A DNA stretch of 6,244 nucleotides from Bacteroidales bacterium UBA1219 (GCA_002309295.1 DBXF01000052.1:1-6244); one strand, 5' to 3'; shown: positions 1 to 6,244, counted from the stretch's first letter. Translations and numbers: made by a program. The notes: a model not told the origin generated them from the sequence alone.

Positions 1-684
1 GTGGACCCGATGGCGGATAAGTATCCGAGTATTAGCCCTTATGCGTACTGCGCTTGGAACCCGATCAAGTTGGTGGATGAAGAGGGAGATTCTGTAATAC
101 TTTCTTCAGATGCAAGAGAGATACACGAACAGTATTATAAGGTCAATAAAGTTTATACAGAAGTATTTGATAAATTAAATAAGACACAAAATTTTTTATT
201 TGTGTTCAGTGCTAAAGGAGAAACCCCGGATGTTGACAATTCAACAACAGAAGGAGGAACTGTCGTTGAATATTATCCACCTGACGAAGGAGATGACCCA
301 TACGAAAATTATGTCGGAAATATATATATTGTGCAATGGGGTGATGCACAACCAGCATTAGGCGGTTCTGCAAATCATGTTTTTCTTGAAGAAATGTTTC
401 ATGCGAAACAAATACTTGATTATGGTAACAATAGGGGTACTATAGAAAGAGAGGTTCGTGCCAAAGAGTTTGCTGTTACTGTTGATGAAAATATAATCAA
501 TTATTGTGATTCCAAAAATTATAAAAAAGTTCCTACTCAATTAAGTATAATTCAACAATTTAATTATATTGAGTCCTGTAATTTTTTGAAAAAAGGCAAG
601 ATAGATATTATAGTAGAAGATGTTTGGGGCAATAAATGTATTGGCTCTATCCCGGGTGCTTATGCAAATTTTCCTGATGAATAA
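1..684 (+). CDS. RHS repeat-associated core C-terminus with zincin-like tip domain (5' partial)
   Basis: This is the 3' end of a large RHS/YD-repeat protein; the reading frame is open at the window edge and the GTG at position 1 is probably an internal Val codon. Residues 2-30 (DPMADKYPSISPYAYCAWNP and the following IKLVDEEGD) are the classic end of the Bacteroidetes RHS core, after which variable toxin tips begin. Residues ~31-227 form the tip, whose DNA is clearly more AT-rich than the core. At 126-137 lies HVFLEEMFHAKQ, followed by TIEREVRAKEF (147-157). In related Bacteroidetes RHS tips, as I know them, this layout reads HExxHAxQ followed by IExExxA, a zinc metallopeptidase-like arrangement. 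Here the first metal-ligand His is Glu130, while Glu131 and His134 remain. The family role is contact-dependent or secreted antagonism between bacteria. Toxin function here is inferred and activity is uncertain because of the His loss. The next gene may encode its immunity partner. Confidence 0.85.
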   Translation: MDPMADKYPSISPYAYCAWNPIKLVDEEGDSVILSSDAREIHEQYYKVNKVYTEVFDKLNKTQNFLFVFSAKGETPDVDNSTTEGGTVVEYYPPDEGDDPYENYVGNIYIVQWGDAQPALGGSANHVFLEEMFHAKQILDYGNNRGTIEREVRAKEFAVTVDENIINYCDSKNYKKVPTQLSIIQQFNYIESCNFLKKGKIDIIVEDVWGNKCIGSIPGAYANFPDE

Positions 685-859
685 TTATTCGCTATGGTTT
701 TATTTATGACGATTTGTTTTGCGATATCTAAGTCTTGGTTAACAACATCGAACGAACAAAACACAGTGTTGTGACAGCTAATAGCCCCAAACAATGTATT
801 TCGGACATATACAAACTCAAAACAATCATTCTTTTGTCGAATTTTAGGTTATTTTTAAC
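685..859. other. AT-rich spacer between RHS tip and small exported-protein gene
   Basis: This 175-base spacer holds no convincing gene, terminator or promoter. A 26-codon open frame (694-774) and a partial -7-like box ending at 836 are present, but neither has supporting signals. The gap is longer than usual for a tightly coupled toxin-immunity pair. Confidence 0.5.
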
Positions 860-1348
860 ATGATAAAAAAAACGTCTTTTGGTTTGTTATTTATAATAAT
901 TATGTTATTTAGTACATATGCACAAGAATATTCTTCAGCTCCAGCTGTTCTCGCCATAAGCATAGATAATGAAGAGCCGATTCTATCCATACGTGGAATT
1001 AGGAATTATAATATCTATAGTATGACAGTAGATACAGTCCTATTTATTAATGTTAGAGATGATTTCAAAGGAGTTTTTAGCGAGCAGTATCTTTTGAATT
1101 GTAAATTATTGTTAGTATGTTTGGATTCGTTACAATATTATCAGCCGAAAACAGACTGGAATGTAAAAAATAGATACATTATTGAAGTTGGGGTAGGTTT
1201 TGGAATAAGTGATTTGGAATACTATGGAATTATAAATACAAACGTACAACTGTCACCAGATCCATTTAATATCAAAATTGGTTCATGGGGATTACTACCA
1301 GAAAGTATCAAAGGAATGTTTCTTACGCCTTTAAAAAACGACTATTAA
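860..1348 (+). CDS. Hypothetical exported protein; candidate immunity protein of the RHS tip
   Basis: I do not recognise the family of this 162-residue protein. The N-terminus (MIKK, then a hydrophobic run at ~7-17, then STYA before Gln22) is a clear Sec signal peptide with a signal peptidase I site of the A|Q type common in Bacteroidetes. There is no lipobox Cys, so the mature ~141-residue protein should be periplasmic or secreted. The mature part has many alternating hydrophobic stretches and looks beta-rich; no catalytic motif is visible. The ATG at 860 is chosen because the signal peptide begins there. No Shine-Dalgarno site is present, which is usual in this phylum. The gene shares the low GC of the preceding RHS tip and follows it on the same strand, so it could be the cognate immunity protein acting in the periplasm. 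That role rests on position alone. It could equally be an unrelated cargo gene or an orphan. Confidence 0.7.
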   Translation: MIKKTSFGLLFIIIMLFSTYAQEYSSAPAVLAISIDNEEPILSIRGIRNYNIYSMTVDTVLFINVRDDFKGVFSEQYLLNCKLLLVCLDSLQYYQPKTDWNVKNRYIIEVGVGFGISDLEYYGIINTNVQLSPDPFNIKIGSWGLLPESIKGMFLTPLKNDY

Positions 1349-1530
1349 CACAGATAAGATGTTGTTTTGTGATATTTCGTAAGCCACTCTTTTTGACAAT
1401 TCATTTGCAATATGTGAAAGTTTACTGTTTTTTTGTATACATTGGCACTTCACCACAAAAAGAAAAACACAAAACACATCTAATGCCCCGATACACCACA
1501 CATATAGCCCCAGCATGCCCCACAGCCACC
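1349..1530. other. Spacer between exported-protein gene and RHS remnant
   Basis: No gene, RNA or consensus promoter is visible. Composition shifts from AT-rich (to about 1475) to GC-richer (from about 1485), which places the edge of the RHS-derived DNA near 1485-1530. An ATG at 1483 is in frame with the RHS remnant, but the residues between it and ~1530 do not resemble RHS sequence. Confidence 0.4.
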
Positions 1531-1755
1531 AACGCCTGCGGCAGACTTCTGCGAGTGGACGACGGCACGGGGTACCAGATATTAGCATACGACCGCCTTG
1601 GCAACGTGGCCGAGAACACAAGGGCAATAGCACTGCCCTTTGAGGACTCTGTTTATAATTTCCGTATGATGTTCGAATACGACAGCTGGAACCGTGTGCA
1701 GAGGATTGTATATCCTGACAGTGAGGTGGTTACGTACAACTACGACCTTGGCGGG
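1531..1755 (+). pseudogene. RHS/YD-repeat protein fragment, truncated at both ends
   Basis: The frame starting at 1531 translates to recognisable RHS repeat sequence: NACGRLLRVDDGTGYQ, AYDRLGNVAENTRAIALPFE, FEYDSWNRVQRIVYPDSEVV and TYNYDLGG. In intact Bacteroidetes RHS proteins this block (GRL..DDGTG, RLGNVAENTR, YDSWNRVQ..YPD.E) lies well upstream of the core domain, with further YD repeats after it. Here homology stops abruptly after YDLGG at 1755. Upstream there is no signal peptide or N-terminal RHS region. The frame stays open past 1755 only by running antisense into the end of the DUF2723 gene. It is therefore a remnant of about 75 codons. It may come from the same RHS gene whose end lies at position 1, through duplication or tip exchange, or from another RHS copy. 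The exact left edge is uncertain (1485-1531). Confidence 0.8.
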
Positions 1756-1845
1756 AAACCCCGTTGCGACAGATTTACAATTCCTCCTTTGTTTGGCAAA
1801 CGCTTTCTAAAACTTGTGAACTTTTTCTTTCATCGTTACACAGAC

Positions 1846-4800
1846 CTACAGATTCATATAATTTTCCACATGGTATTTGAGCATCTGCGACACTTTTGCA
1901 AGTTGTTCGGAGTTTTGCCGGCCTTCCATCAGGTCGTAGAGTGTCTGCAGTTTGTCGATATAACTGCCTATCTCCTCCTCGTAATGGAGCGGGTCGTCGG
2001 AGGCGAAGTAAAAACGCAGTTTGCTGTCCCAAATGGCAGTGAGCGGTTCCAAAAACGGGTTTAAACGGTCGAAAATGAGTTTAAACGGTATCTCCTGCTT
2101 GTGGTTTTTGGCAAGCATGGCCATGTGGAGCATAGTTTCGGAGCACTGCTCTATGTCGGCCTCCACATAATGCCGCACCTGCGGGCTCATGGCAAAGAAA
2201 TATCCCGTTTCGGTGGCTAGCTGGTCGGTTTTGCGTTGGACAAAGGCGTTGATAGCAGTGTCGCCCGCCGCCCAGTAGGCGTTGAGCATGGAGAGCAGCA
2301 CTTCGTCGCGGAGCATTGTTTCGGGCACATAATTCAGCACGGTGTCCCAAAGACGCGTAGCCGTGGCGTAGTCGCGCTCCTCCACCAGCGTCTCCGACAG
2401 CTGTCCGATGTCCTCCAGCAGCATTTTGCAGAAATTGCGCGAGGTCTCGTCGAGATAGACGCCGTGCAGGTCGTGCCAAAGGAAACTGTCGAGCACGTTG
2501 TCGGCCATCAGCTTGCTGTTCACCGCAATCTGCTCGGAGCTGGAACGTTCGGCGTTGTCCAGTCCGAAAGGGGTGAGACGGTAGGCCATGCCTTCGAGCT
2601 GCAGGTATTTCTCCAGCTCCGGCTCGGCGGAGAGTGCGTATTTGGAGTAGTAAACGGGGCGTTGCCAGTCGTTGTGGAGCAGTATGTCGTAGTGCATCAG
2701 GTCGCTGCGGGAGAGGGTGCCGCCAAGCAGCACAAACAAACTGCGGGGTATGCGTTTGTAGGCAATGCCGGGAGTCTGGGCGGCAAACCCCTCGGTGTTT
2801 ACCGGAATCTCAACCCTCGAGGTGGGTATGACGAAATAATCCACATCGTCCATATAATGTATGGCGCGGCTGTCGTCCTTCACTATCTCCATCATCTCGT
2901 CGAGCGAGAGGATTTTCTTGCCTTCGGGATTGGAAAAAACGAGCTGCCGTTTGCGTCCGTGGTACTGACTTGCGCCGAAGGAGAGCTGCAGAGGCCGGGC
3001 ATCGTTCTGCGCTTGGCGCAACTGGTCGATATACCACGGGGTGCTGAGCAGGCTCAGGTTTACAATTCGCACGTCGGTGCGGATGCCTTCCACCTCCTGC
3101 AGGTACCACAGCGGGAAGGTGTCGTTGTCGCCGTGGGTGAAAAGGATGGCGTTGCGTTGGCACGACATCAGCAGGTTGTATGCCGAATCGCGAGCCATAA
3201 AACGTCCGGAGCGGTTGTGGTCATCGTAGTTCTGGGCGGCCATCAAGGCGGGAATCGCCATAAGAATCACAGCCACAACAACTTGCAGTGCCTTGCCGAG
3301 CCAGCCTCTGATTTTTCCCGCAAGGGAGAGGAAAAGGCTTGCGCCGATGCCTATCCAGATGGCAAAGGCGTAGAACGAAGTCACATAAACGTAGTCGCGT
3401 TCGCGGGGCTCGTAGGGTGCGGAGTTAAGATAGACGACGAGTCCAACGCCGGTTATCAGAAACAGCAGACCCACCACACCAGCGCCACGGCTGTCGCGCT
3501 TGATATGGTACAGCAGTCCTACGATGCCGAGCAGCAGAGGGATGGCGTAATATTCGTTGCGACCTTCGTTGCGCAGTGTTTCGGGGATGTCGCTCTTGGC
3601 GGTGCCGTTGAAAAAGCGGTCGGCGGCGGGAATTCCGGTGGTTACCGCGCCGTTGCGGATGGAGCCGAAGCCCTGACAGTCGTTGAAACGTCCGCAGTAG
3701 TTCCACATAAAGTAACGGAAATAGGAGTGCACCAGCTGGAATGTTACGAAAAACCGCAGGTTGTCGCCAAACGAAGGACGGTACATCCTCTCGCCGTCGG
3801 TCTCCACAAAAGTGCCGCTAAGTCCGCTCCAAGCGGGATAGTAATGCTCTGCGTCGGCTTTCCACATACGCGGGAAAAAGGTGCAGAAAGCTTTGTTATA
3901 TATGTATCCGCTGTTGCGGCCGCTGTCGGCGATGAGATAGCGAGCCTCCACGGCAACGTTTTTCAAATGGTTTTGCGATATAAAACTCTGTGCCTCACCA
4001 TTGTCGGCGAACAGCAGAACGGTGTCCTCGGTTTCAACGCGGTAAAACAGCTCATAAACGGGGTCTTTCTGGCCGTAGTCCTCAACGGGGGCGGTGTAAT
4101 AAGGACCATAGACGAGGGGCGGCTGGGTGTATTGGTCGCGACTCCAGTAGGAATAGAACGACACCGGGTTGTCGGGACGGCCTTCGTTCAGCGGCAGCTG
4201 CGACTGCGAACGGAGTATCGTGGCCACATTGGGCGAAAGTCCGAGCAGGAAAAGCATCACGGCCACCGCCGCCAGCTCCAGCCTGCGGAGACGCTTGGCC
4301 AACGCCACCACAAGCACCGCCACACACACCAAAGCCACAAGGCCGGCGGTGAGCAGCATGGCTCCGTTTACCGAAAGGTGCATATTATTGACAAACAAGA
4401 TGTTGCATTTGGCAAAAAGCAGGAACAGTCCCGGAATTATCAGCTTGTAAACCACAAGCAAGGCCGCCAGTGAGGTCACAAAGGCCAGCAGCGTTTTCCA
4501 CCAGCGGGGATGGAAGGTGTTGTAATACACCAACATCACCGCCGAAGGTATGACGAGCATCGAGAGGAAATGCACCCCCTCGGAGAGTCCGAGCAGCAAA
4601 GCCGCCAGCAGCAGCCACCGCACGGAGCGGCGCGGGTCGGCGGCAAACTCCGCCTCCCAGCGCAGCATAGCCCACAGCAGCACGGCTGTGAACAGAAACG
4701 AGAGGGCGTAAACTTCGGCCTCCACAGCCGAAAACCAGAAACTGTCGGAGAAACAGAAAGCCAAGGCTCCCACCATGGAGGCGGCAATAGTGGCAAAAGT

Positions 4801-5130
4801 GCCTGTCGTGCCGTCGCCGAAACGGCGTATCAGTCGCGAGATGGTCCAGAAAAGGAACATCACCGTGGCACCGCTGGCCACTGCCGAGAGCATGTTCACC
4901 GCCCAAGCCACGCGCGCAACATCGCCGAAAGAGAGGAACGAAAACAGATGAGCCACAAGCATATACAAAGGCGCTCCCGGCGGATGCCCCACTTCCAGCT
5001 TGTATGATGTGGCAATCCACTCGCCACAGTCCCAGAAACTTACGGTAGGCTCGAGGGTGAGGGCGTAAACCGCGGTGGCAATTGCAAAAACCAGCCACCC
5101 GAAAAGGTTATTCCATTTAGAGAAATTCAT
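1846..5130 (-). CDS. DUF2723 polytopic membrane protein (TMEM260-like; candidate protein O-mannosyltransferase)
   Basis: This 1094-residue protein has the usual length of the Bacteroidetes DUF2723 family. The N-terminal DUF2723 domain (~1-200) holds FWDCGEW (32-38, Asp34 and Glu37) and GHPPGAPLY (48-56) in the first extracytoplasmic loop. Hydrophobic helices lie at about 9-25, 72-100, 112-127, 136-156, 170-201, 214-240, 257-278, 285-299, 530-541, 550-568, 582-604 and 614-632. Other family blocks are FRYFMWNYCGRFND (471-484), EPRERDYVYVTSFYAFAIW (574-592), NYDDHNRSGRF (634-644) and HGDNDTFPLWYLQEVEG (666-682). A soluble, mostly helical C-terminal region (~640-1094) follows. Eukaryotic TMEM260, in the same broad family, is a protein O-mannosyltransferase, and Bacteroidetes carry out general periplasmic O-glycosylation that starts with mannose. 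A GT-C-type role is therefore plausible but inferred. The ATG lies 6 bases after the lptE stop, so the two genes are probably co-transcribed. Confidence 0.95.
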   Translation of the reverse strand: MNFSKWNNLFGWLVFAIATAVYALTLEPTVSFWDCGEWIATSYKLEVGHPPGAPLYMLVAHLFSFLSFGDVARVAWAVNMLSAVASGATVMFLFWTISRLIRRFGDGTTGTFATIAASMVGALAFCFSDSFWFSAVEAEVYALSFLFTAVLLWAMLRWEAEFAADPRRSVRWLLLAALLLGLSEGVHFLSMLVIPSAVMLVYYNTFHPRWWKTLLAFVTSLAALLVVYKLIIPGLFLLFAKCNILFVNNMHLSVNGAMLLTAGLVALVCVAVLVVALAKRLRRLELAAVAVMLFLLGLSPNVATILRSQSQLPLNEGRPDNPVSFYSYWSRDQYTQPPLVYGPYYTAPVEDYGQKDPVYELFYRVETEDTVLLFADNGEAQSFISQNHLKNVAVEARYLIADSGRNSGYIYNKAFCTFFPRMWKADAEHYYPAWSGLSGTFVETDGERMYRPSFGDNLRFFVTFQLVHSYFRYFMWNYCGRFNDCQGFGSIRNGAVTTGIPAADRFFNGTAKSDIPETLRNEGRNEYYAIPLLLGIVGLLYHIKRDSRGAGVVGLLFLITGVGLVVYLNSAPYEPRERDYVYVTSFYAFAIWIGIGASLFLSLAGKIRGWLGKALQVVVAVILMAIPALMAAQNYDDHNRSGRFMARDSAYNLLMSCQRNAILFTHGDNDTFPLWYLQEVEGIRTDVRIVNLSLLSTPWYIDQLRQAQNDARPLQLSFGASQYHGRKRQLVFSNPEGKKILSLDEMMEIVKDDSRAIHYMDDVDYFVIPTSRVEIPVNTEGFAAQTPGIAYKRIPRSLFVLLGGTLSRSDLMHYDILLHNDWQRPVYYSKYALSAEPELEKYLQLEGMAYRLTPFGLDNAERSSSEQIAVNSKLMADNVLDSFLWHDLHGVYLDETSRNFCKMLLEDIGQLSETLVEERDYATATRLWDTVLNYVPETMLRDEVLLSMLNAYWAAGDTAINAFVQRKTDQLATETGYFFAMSPQVRHYVEADIEQCSETMLHMAMLAKNHKQEIPFKLIFDRLNPFLEPLTAIWDSKLRFYFASDDPLHYEEEIGSYIDKLQTLYDLMEGRQNSEQLAKVSQMLKYHVENYMNL

Positions 5131-5136
5131 CGGAAA

Positions 5137-5655
5137 CTACCAGTTGACAACGGCTTTGTTAAAAATATCCTCGATTATCTCGTTCACAATCTCCTCCACC
5201 AGCGAGTTCTCGACGGACGAGAAGTTGAGCTGCGCGCTGAATTCTTTGTAGCGGTTGAAACTCTGCTCGAAATTGGCGTTGGGGTCCTTGGAGTTGGTGA
5301 AACTCACCTTCACGCCGATGGTCAGACGGTTCATGGCCGCCTGGTCGTTGCTGGTGATGGCCGTGGGCTGGACGGTGTAGGTGGTTATCTCGCCGCTTAG
5401 GTCGAGGTCGCCGCCCTGCTCCGTAACCACGAGGTTGGTCTGCGACGAGAAGGTGTTGCGCAGGCCGTCGCTCAGGATCTGGCTCAGCTGCGGGTTCACC
5501 GTAGTGGCGTAGTTGGGGAAATTGGCGATGGAGATGGTCTTGGCGTCGGCAGGGATGGAGGCTCCCGTGAAGGAATAGCCCCCCACGCAGCCGCAAAAGA
5601 GCGACAACAACGCCAAACACACGCACAAAACTGCCTGCGATGTGCGTTTGGACAT
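5137..5655 (-). CDS. lptE: LptE-family LPS-assembly outer-membrane lipoprotein
   Basis: LptE is the outer-membrane lipoprotein that plugs and helps fold the LptD barrel, which delivers LPS to the cell surface. With the start at 5655 the protein has 172 residues, normal for the Bacteroidetes form. The signal peptide (MSKRTSQ, then a hydrophobic run at 8-20) ends in LFCGC; Cys23 is the likely lipidated residue. Family hallmarks follow: GYSFTGASIPADAKTISI (26-43), FPNYATTVNPQLSQ (46-59), DLDLSGEIT (83-91), NRLTIGVKVSFTN (109-121) and NFEQSFNRY (128-136). The frame is open upstream to 5811, but a consensus promoter at 5708-5736 predicts transcription from about 5700, which excludes the long form. 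An ATG at 5688 (11 residues longer) remains possible. At 5655 an AGGAGG abuts the ATG with no spacer, so it is probably not a working ribosome-binding site. DUF2723 follows in the same operon. Confidence 0.93.
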   Translation of the reverse strand: MSKRTSQAVLCVCLALLSLFCGCVGGYSFTGASIPADAKTISIANFPNYATTVNPQLSQILSDGLRNTFSSQTNLVVTEQGGDLDLSGEITTYTVQPTAITSNDQAAMNRLTIGVKVSFTNSKDPNANFEQSFNRYKEFSAQLNFSSVENSLVEEIVNEIIEDIFNKAVVNW

Positions 5656-5707
5656 CCTCCTAGCCACTCCAATTCTGTCTATTACCATAATATTCAACGC
5701 TTTACAA

Positions 5708-5736
5708 CAAAAGTAAAGATGTTTTGACATTGCAAA
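5708..5736 (-). promoter_or_regulatory. Bacteroidetes primary-sigma promoter for lptE operon
   Basis: On the minus strand a -33 box TTTG (5733-5736) is followed after 17 bases by TACTTTTG (5708-5715), a perfect match to the TAnnTTTG -7 consensus of the Bacteroidetes housekeeping sigma factor. The predicted transcript start near 5700-5702 gives a leader of about 45 bases to the ATG at 5655, or about 12 bases to the ATG at 5688. It would drive lptE and the DUF2723 gene. Confidence 0.75.
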
Positions 5737-5979
5737 TTTACGCTTTTTTATTGAATTAACGACCATCCATAAAAATAAAATGCCACGACAGAGGAAATTA
5801 GCCCTTTCCATCCCGTTCCCCTACCCTTTTTTTGCCTTTCAGCATAATAAAAACAGTTTGGCGGTTACAAAAAAACAGCGACATTAAAATACGGAAAAAC
5901 AAAAACAGTCAAATAAACAAATTATCACATTAAAAATCAGCCAATTCCACAACAAAACGACATAAAAAACAATGTAAAG
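5737..5979. other. A-rich divergent intergenic region
   Basis: No gene or RNA is visible between the two divergent promoters. The plus strand from ~5840 is very A-rich and carries short recurring words: AAAAACAG at 5849, 5871 and 5901, and ACATTAAAA at 5881 and 5927. These may be low-complexity sequence or upstream promoter contacts. An open minus-strand frame running to 5811 is upstream of the mapped lptE promoter and is not considered coding. Confidence 0.5.
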
Positions 5980-6011
5980 TTTGGAAAAATGCAATAAAAT
6001 TCGTATTTTTG
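5980..6011 (+). promoter_or_regulatory. Bacteroidetes primary-sigma promoter for small lipoprotein gene
   Basis: TTTG at 5980-5983 is followed after 20 bases by TATTTTTG at 6004-6011, a perfect TAnnTTTG -7 box with near-ideal spacing. The predicted start near 6016-6018 leaves a leader of about 75 bases before the ATG at 6093. Confidence 0.75.
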
Positions 6012-6022
6012 TCGCTAATTTG

Positions 6023-6044
6023 GATGTTCACAGTTTAGAACATC
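6023..6044 (+). repeat. Perfect 7-bp inverted repeat in predicted 5' leader
   Basis: GATGTTC (6023-6029) and GAACATC (6038-6044) are exact reverse complements separated by 8 bases. The dyad starts only a few bases after the predicted transcript start. It could be a DNA operator that blocks the promoter, or an RNA hairpin at the 5' end that stabilises the message. There is no U-tract after it, so it is not a terminator. Confidence 0.5.
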
Positions 6045-6092
6045 GGCAAAAGTAAAATAATTGAAATATAGACATTTAAAAAAATATCTGTT

Positions 6093-6244
6093 ATGAAAAA
6101 GACTCTGAAAATTTCGGTGTTGCTTACACTTGGAGTGATGATTTGCTGTGCTTTCGGCTCCTGCAAGTCGTCGAAATCTTCCGAAGGAGTGATGTACAAC
6201 CAGAAACCTCGCAAAGGCTCACAGGCCATCAAGTCGAACTACAA
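6093..6244 (+). CDS. Small lipoprotein of unknown function (3' partial)
   Basis: The first 50 codons of a lipoprotein are visible before the window ends. MKKTLK is followed by a hydrophobic run (7-21) and AFGSC, a lipobox with Cys24 as the lipidation site. The mature start is rich in Ser and Lys (KSSKSSEG), a flexible linker typical of surface-anchored lipoproteins, and then MYNQKPRKGSQAIKSNY. I do not recognise the family. The ATG at 6093 is chosen because the signal peptide starts there; the A-rich upstream sequence (TTTAAAAAAATATCTGTT) fits Bacteroidetes translation starts, which rarely use Shine-Dalgarno sites. The gene is transcribed divergently from lptE with its own promoter, so the two could be independently regulated envelope genes. 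It may continue for a short or long distance beyond the window. Confidence 0.8.
   Translation, partial: MKKTLKISVLLTLGVMICCAFGSCKSSKSSEGVMYNQKPRKGSQAIKSNY

Noticed and set aside
694..774. 26-codon open frame with a hydrophobic start between RHS tip and exported-protein gene
   Set aside because: It has no promoter, no ribosome-binding signal and no similarity I recognise; this length is expected by chance in AT-rich DNA.
828..857. Possible promoter for the 860 gene (TTCTTTTG ending at 836; TATTTTTA at 850-857)
   Set aside because: The first lacks the TA of the -7 consensus and a -33 TTTG at proper spacing. The second lies almost on the start codon and leaves no leader.
1751..1845. Terminator for the leftward operon, including the CGGG-GTTT-CCCG hairpin near 1752-1763
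   Set aside because: The stem is only 4 bp, with no T-tract following it on the minus strand; other short repeats in the stretch do not form a convincing stem.
1285..2064. 259-codon plus-strand frame spanning the RHS remnant as one intact gene
   Set aside because: Its start lies inside the 860-1348 gene, only 1531-1755 resembles RHS, and from 1846 it is antisense to the DUF2723 3' end. It is a remnant that happens to stay open.
2236..4473. Long 745-codon plus-strand open frame opposite the DUF2723 gene
   Set aside because: It is fully antisense to a well-recognised gene. Its translation is rich in His, Gln, Gly and Val with no family motifs or membrane segments, as expected from the reverse complement of GC-rich codons.
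4385..5098. 237-codon minus-strand frame inside the DUF2723 gene
   Set aside because: It is a shifted frame of the same strand with no motifs, and the DUF2723 frame is uninterrupted across it.
5656..5811. N-terminal extension of lptE to 5811
   Set aside because: It would place the start upstream of a perfect promoter, and it puts ~50 unconserved residues before a normal lipoprotein signal peptide.

Overview
The window looks like a piece of a Bacteroidales (Bacteroidota) chromosome. The evidence is a Bacteroidetes-type RHS core end, a Bacteroidetes-type LptE lipoprotein, a DUF2723 membrane protein of the form typical of this phylum, two promoters that match the Bacteroidetes primary sigma-factor consensus (TTTG, then TAnnTTTG), and the lack of well-spaced Shine-Dalgarno sites. 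The genus cannot be fixed from the sequence.

Left part (1-1845), rightward: an accessory RHS / polymorphic-toxin region. It opens with the last ~30 residues of an RHS core, which run directly into an AT-rich C-terminal tip domain with a degenerate zincin-like motif (EExxH where HExxH is expected). A small gene for an exported protein follows (860-1348); its position is that of an immunity gene, but it matches no family I recognise. Next comes a broken RHS fragment of about 75 codons (1531-1755), cut at both ends. It derives from a YD-repeat region that lies well upstream of the core in intact RHS proteins. This layout suggests past recombination or tip exchange at the 3' end of an RHS locus.

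Middle part (1846-5700), leftward: a two-gene, GC-rich housekeeping operon. lptE (outer-membrane LPS-assembly lipoprotein) is followed after 6 bases by a 1094-residue DUF2723 polytopic membrane protein of the TMEM260-like family, a candidate protein O-mannosyltransferase. A consensus promoter lies just upstream of lptE, and its position argues against long N-terminal extensions of that gene. No terminator is evident between the DUF2723 stop and the RHS remnant, which is transcribed towards it.

Right part (5701-6244): an AT-rich divergent intergenic region and then, rightward, the first 50 codons of an unidentified small lipoprotein gene cut by the window edge. It has its own consensus promoter and a perfect 7-bp inverted repeat in the predicted 5' leader.

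The most unusual part is the RHS tip, the candidate immunity gene and the RHS remnant. The rest is core envelope biology. I saw no tRNA, rRNA, CRISPR array, insertion sequence or transposase.
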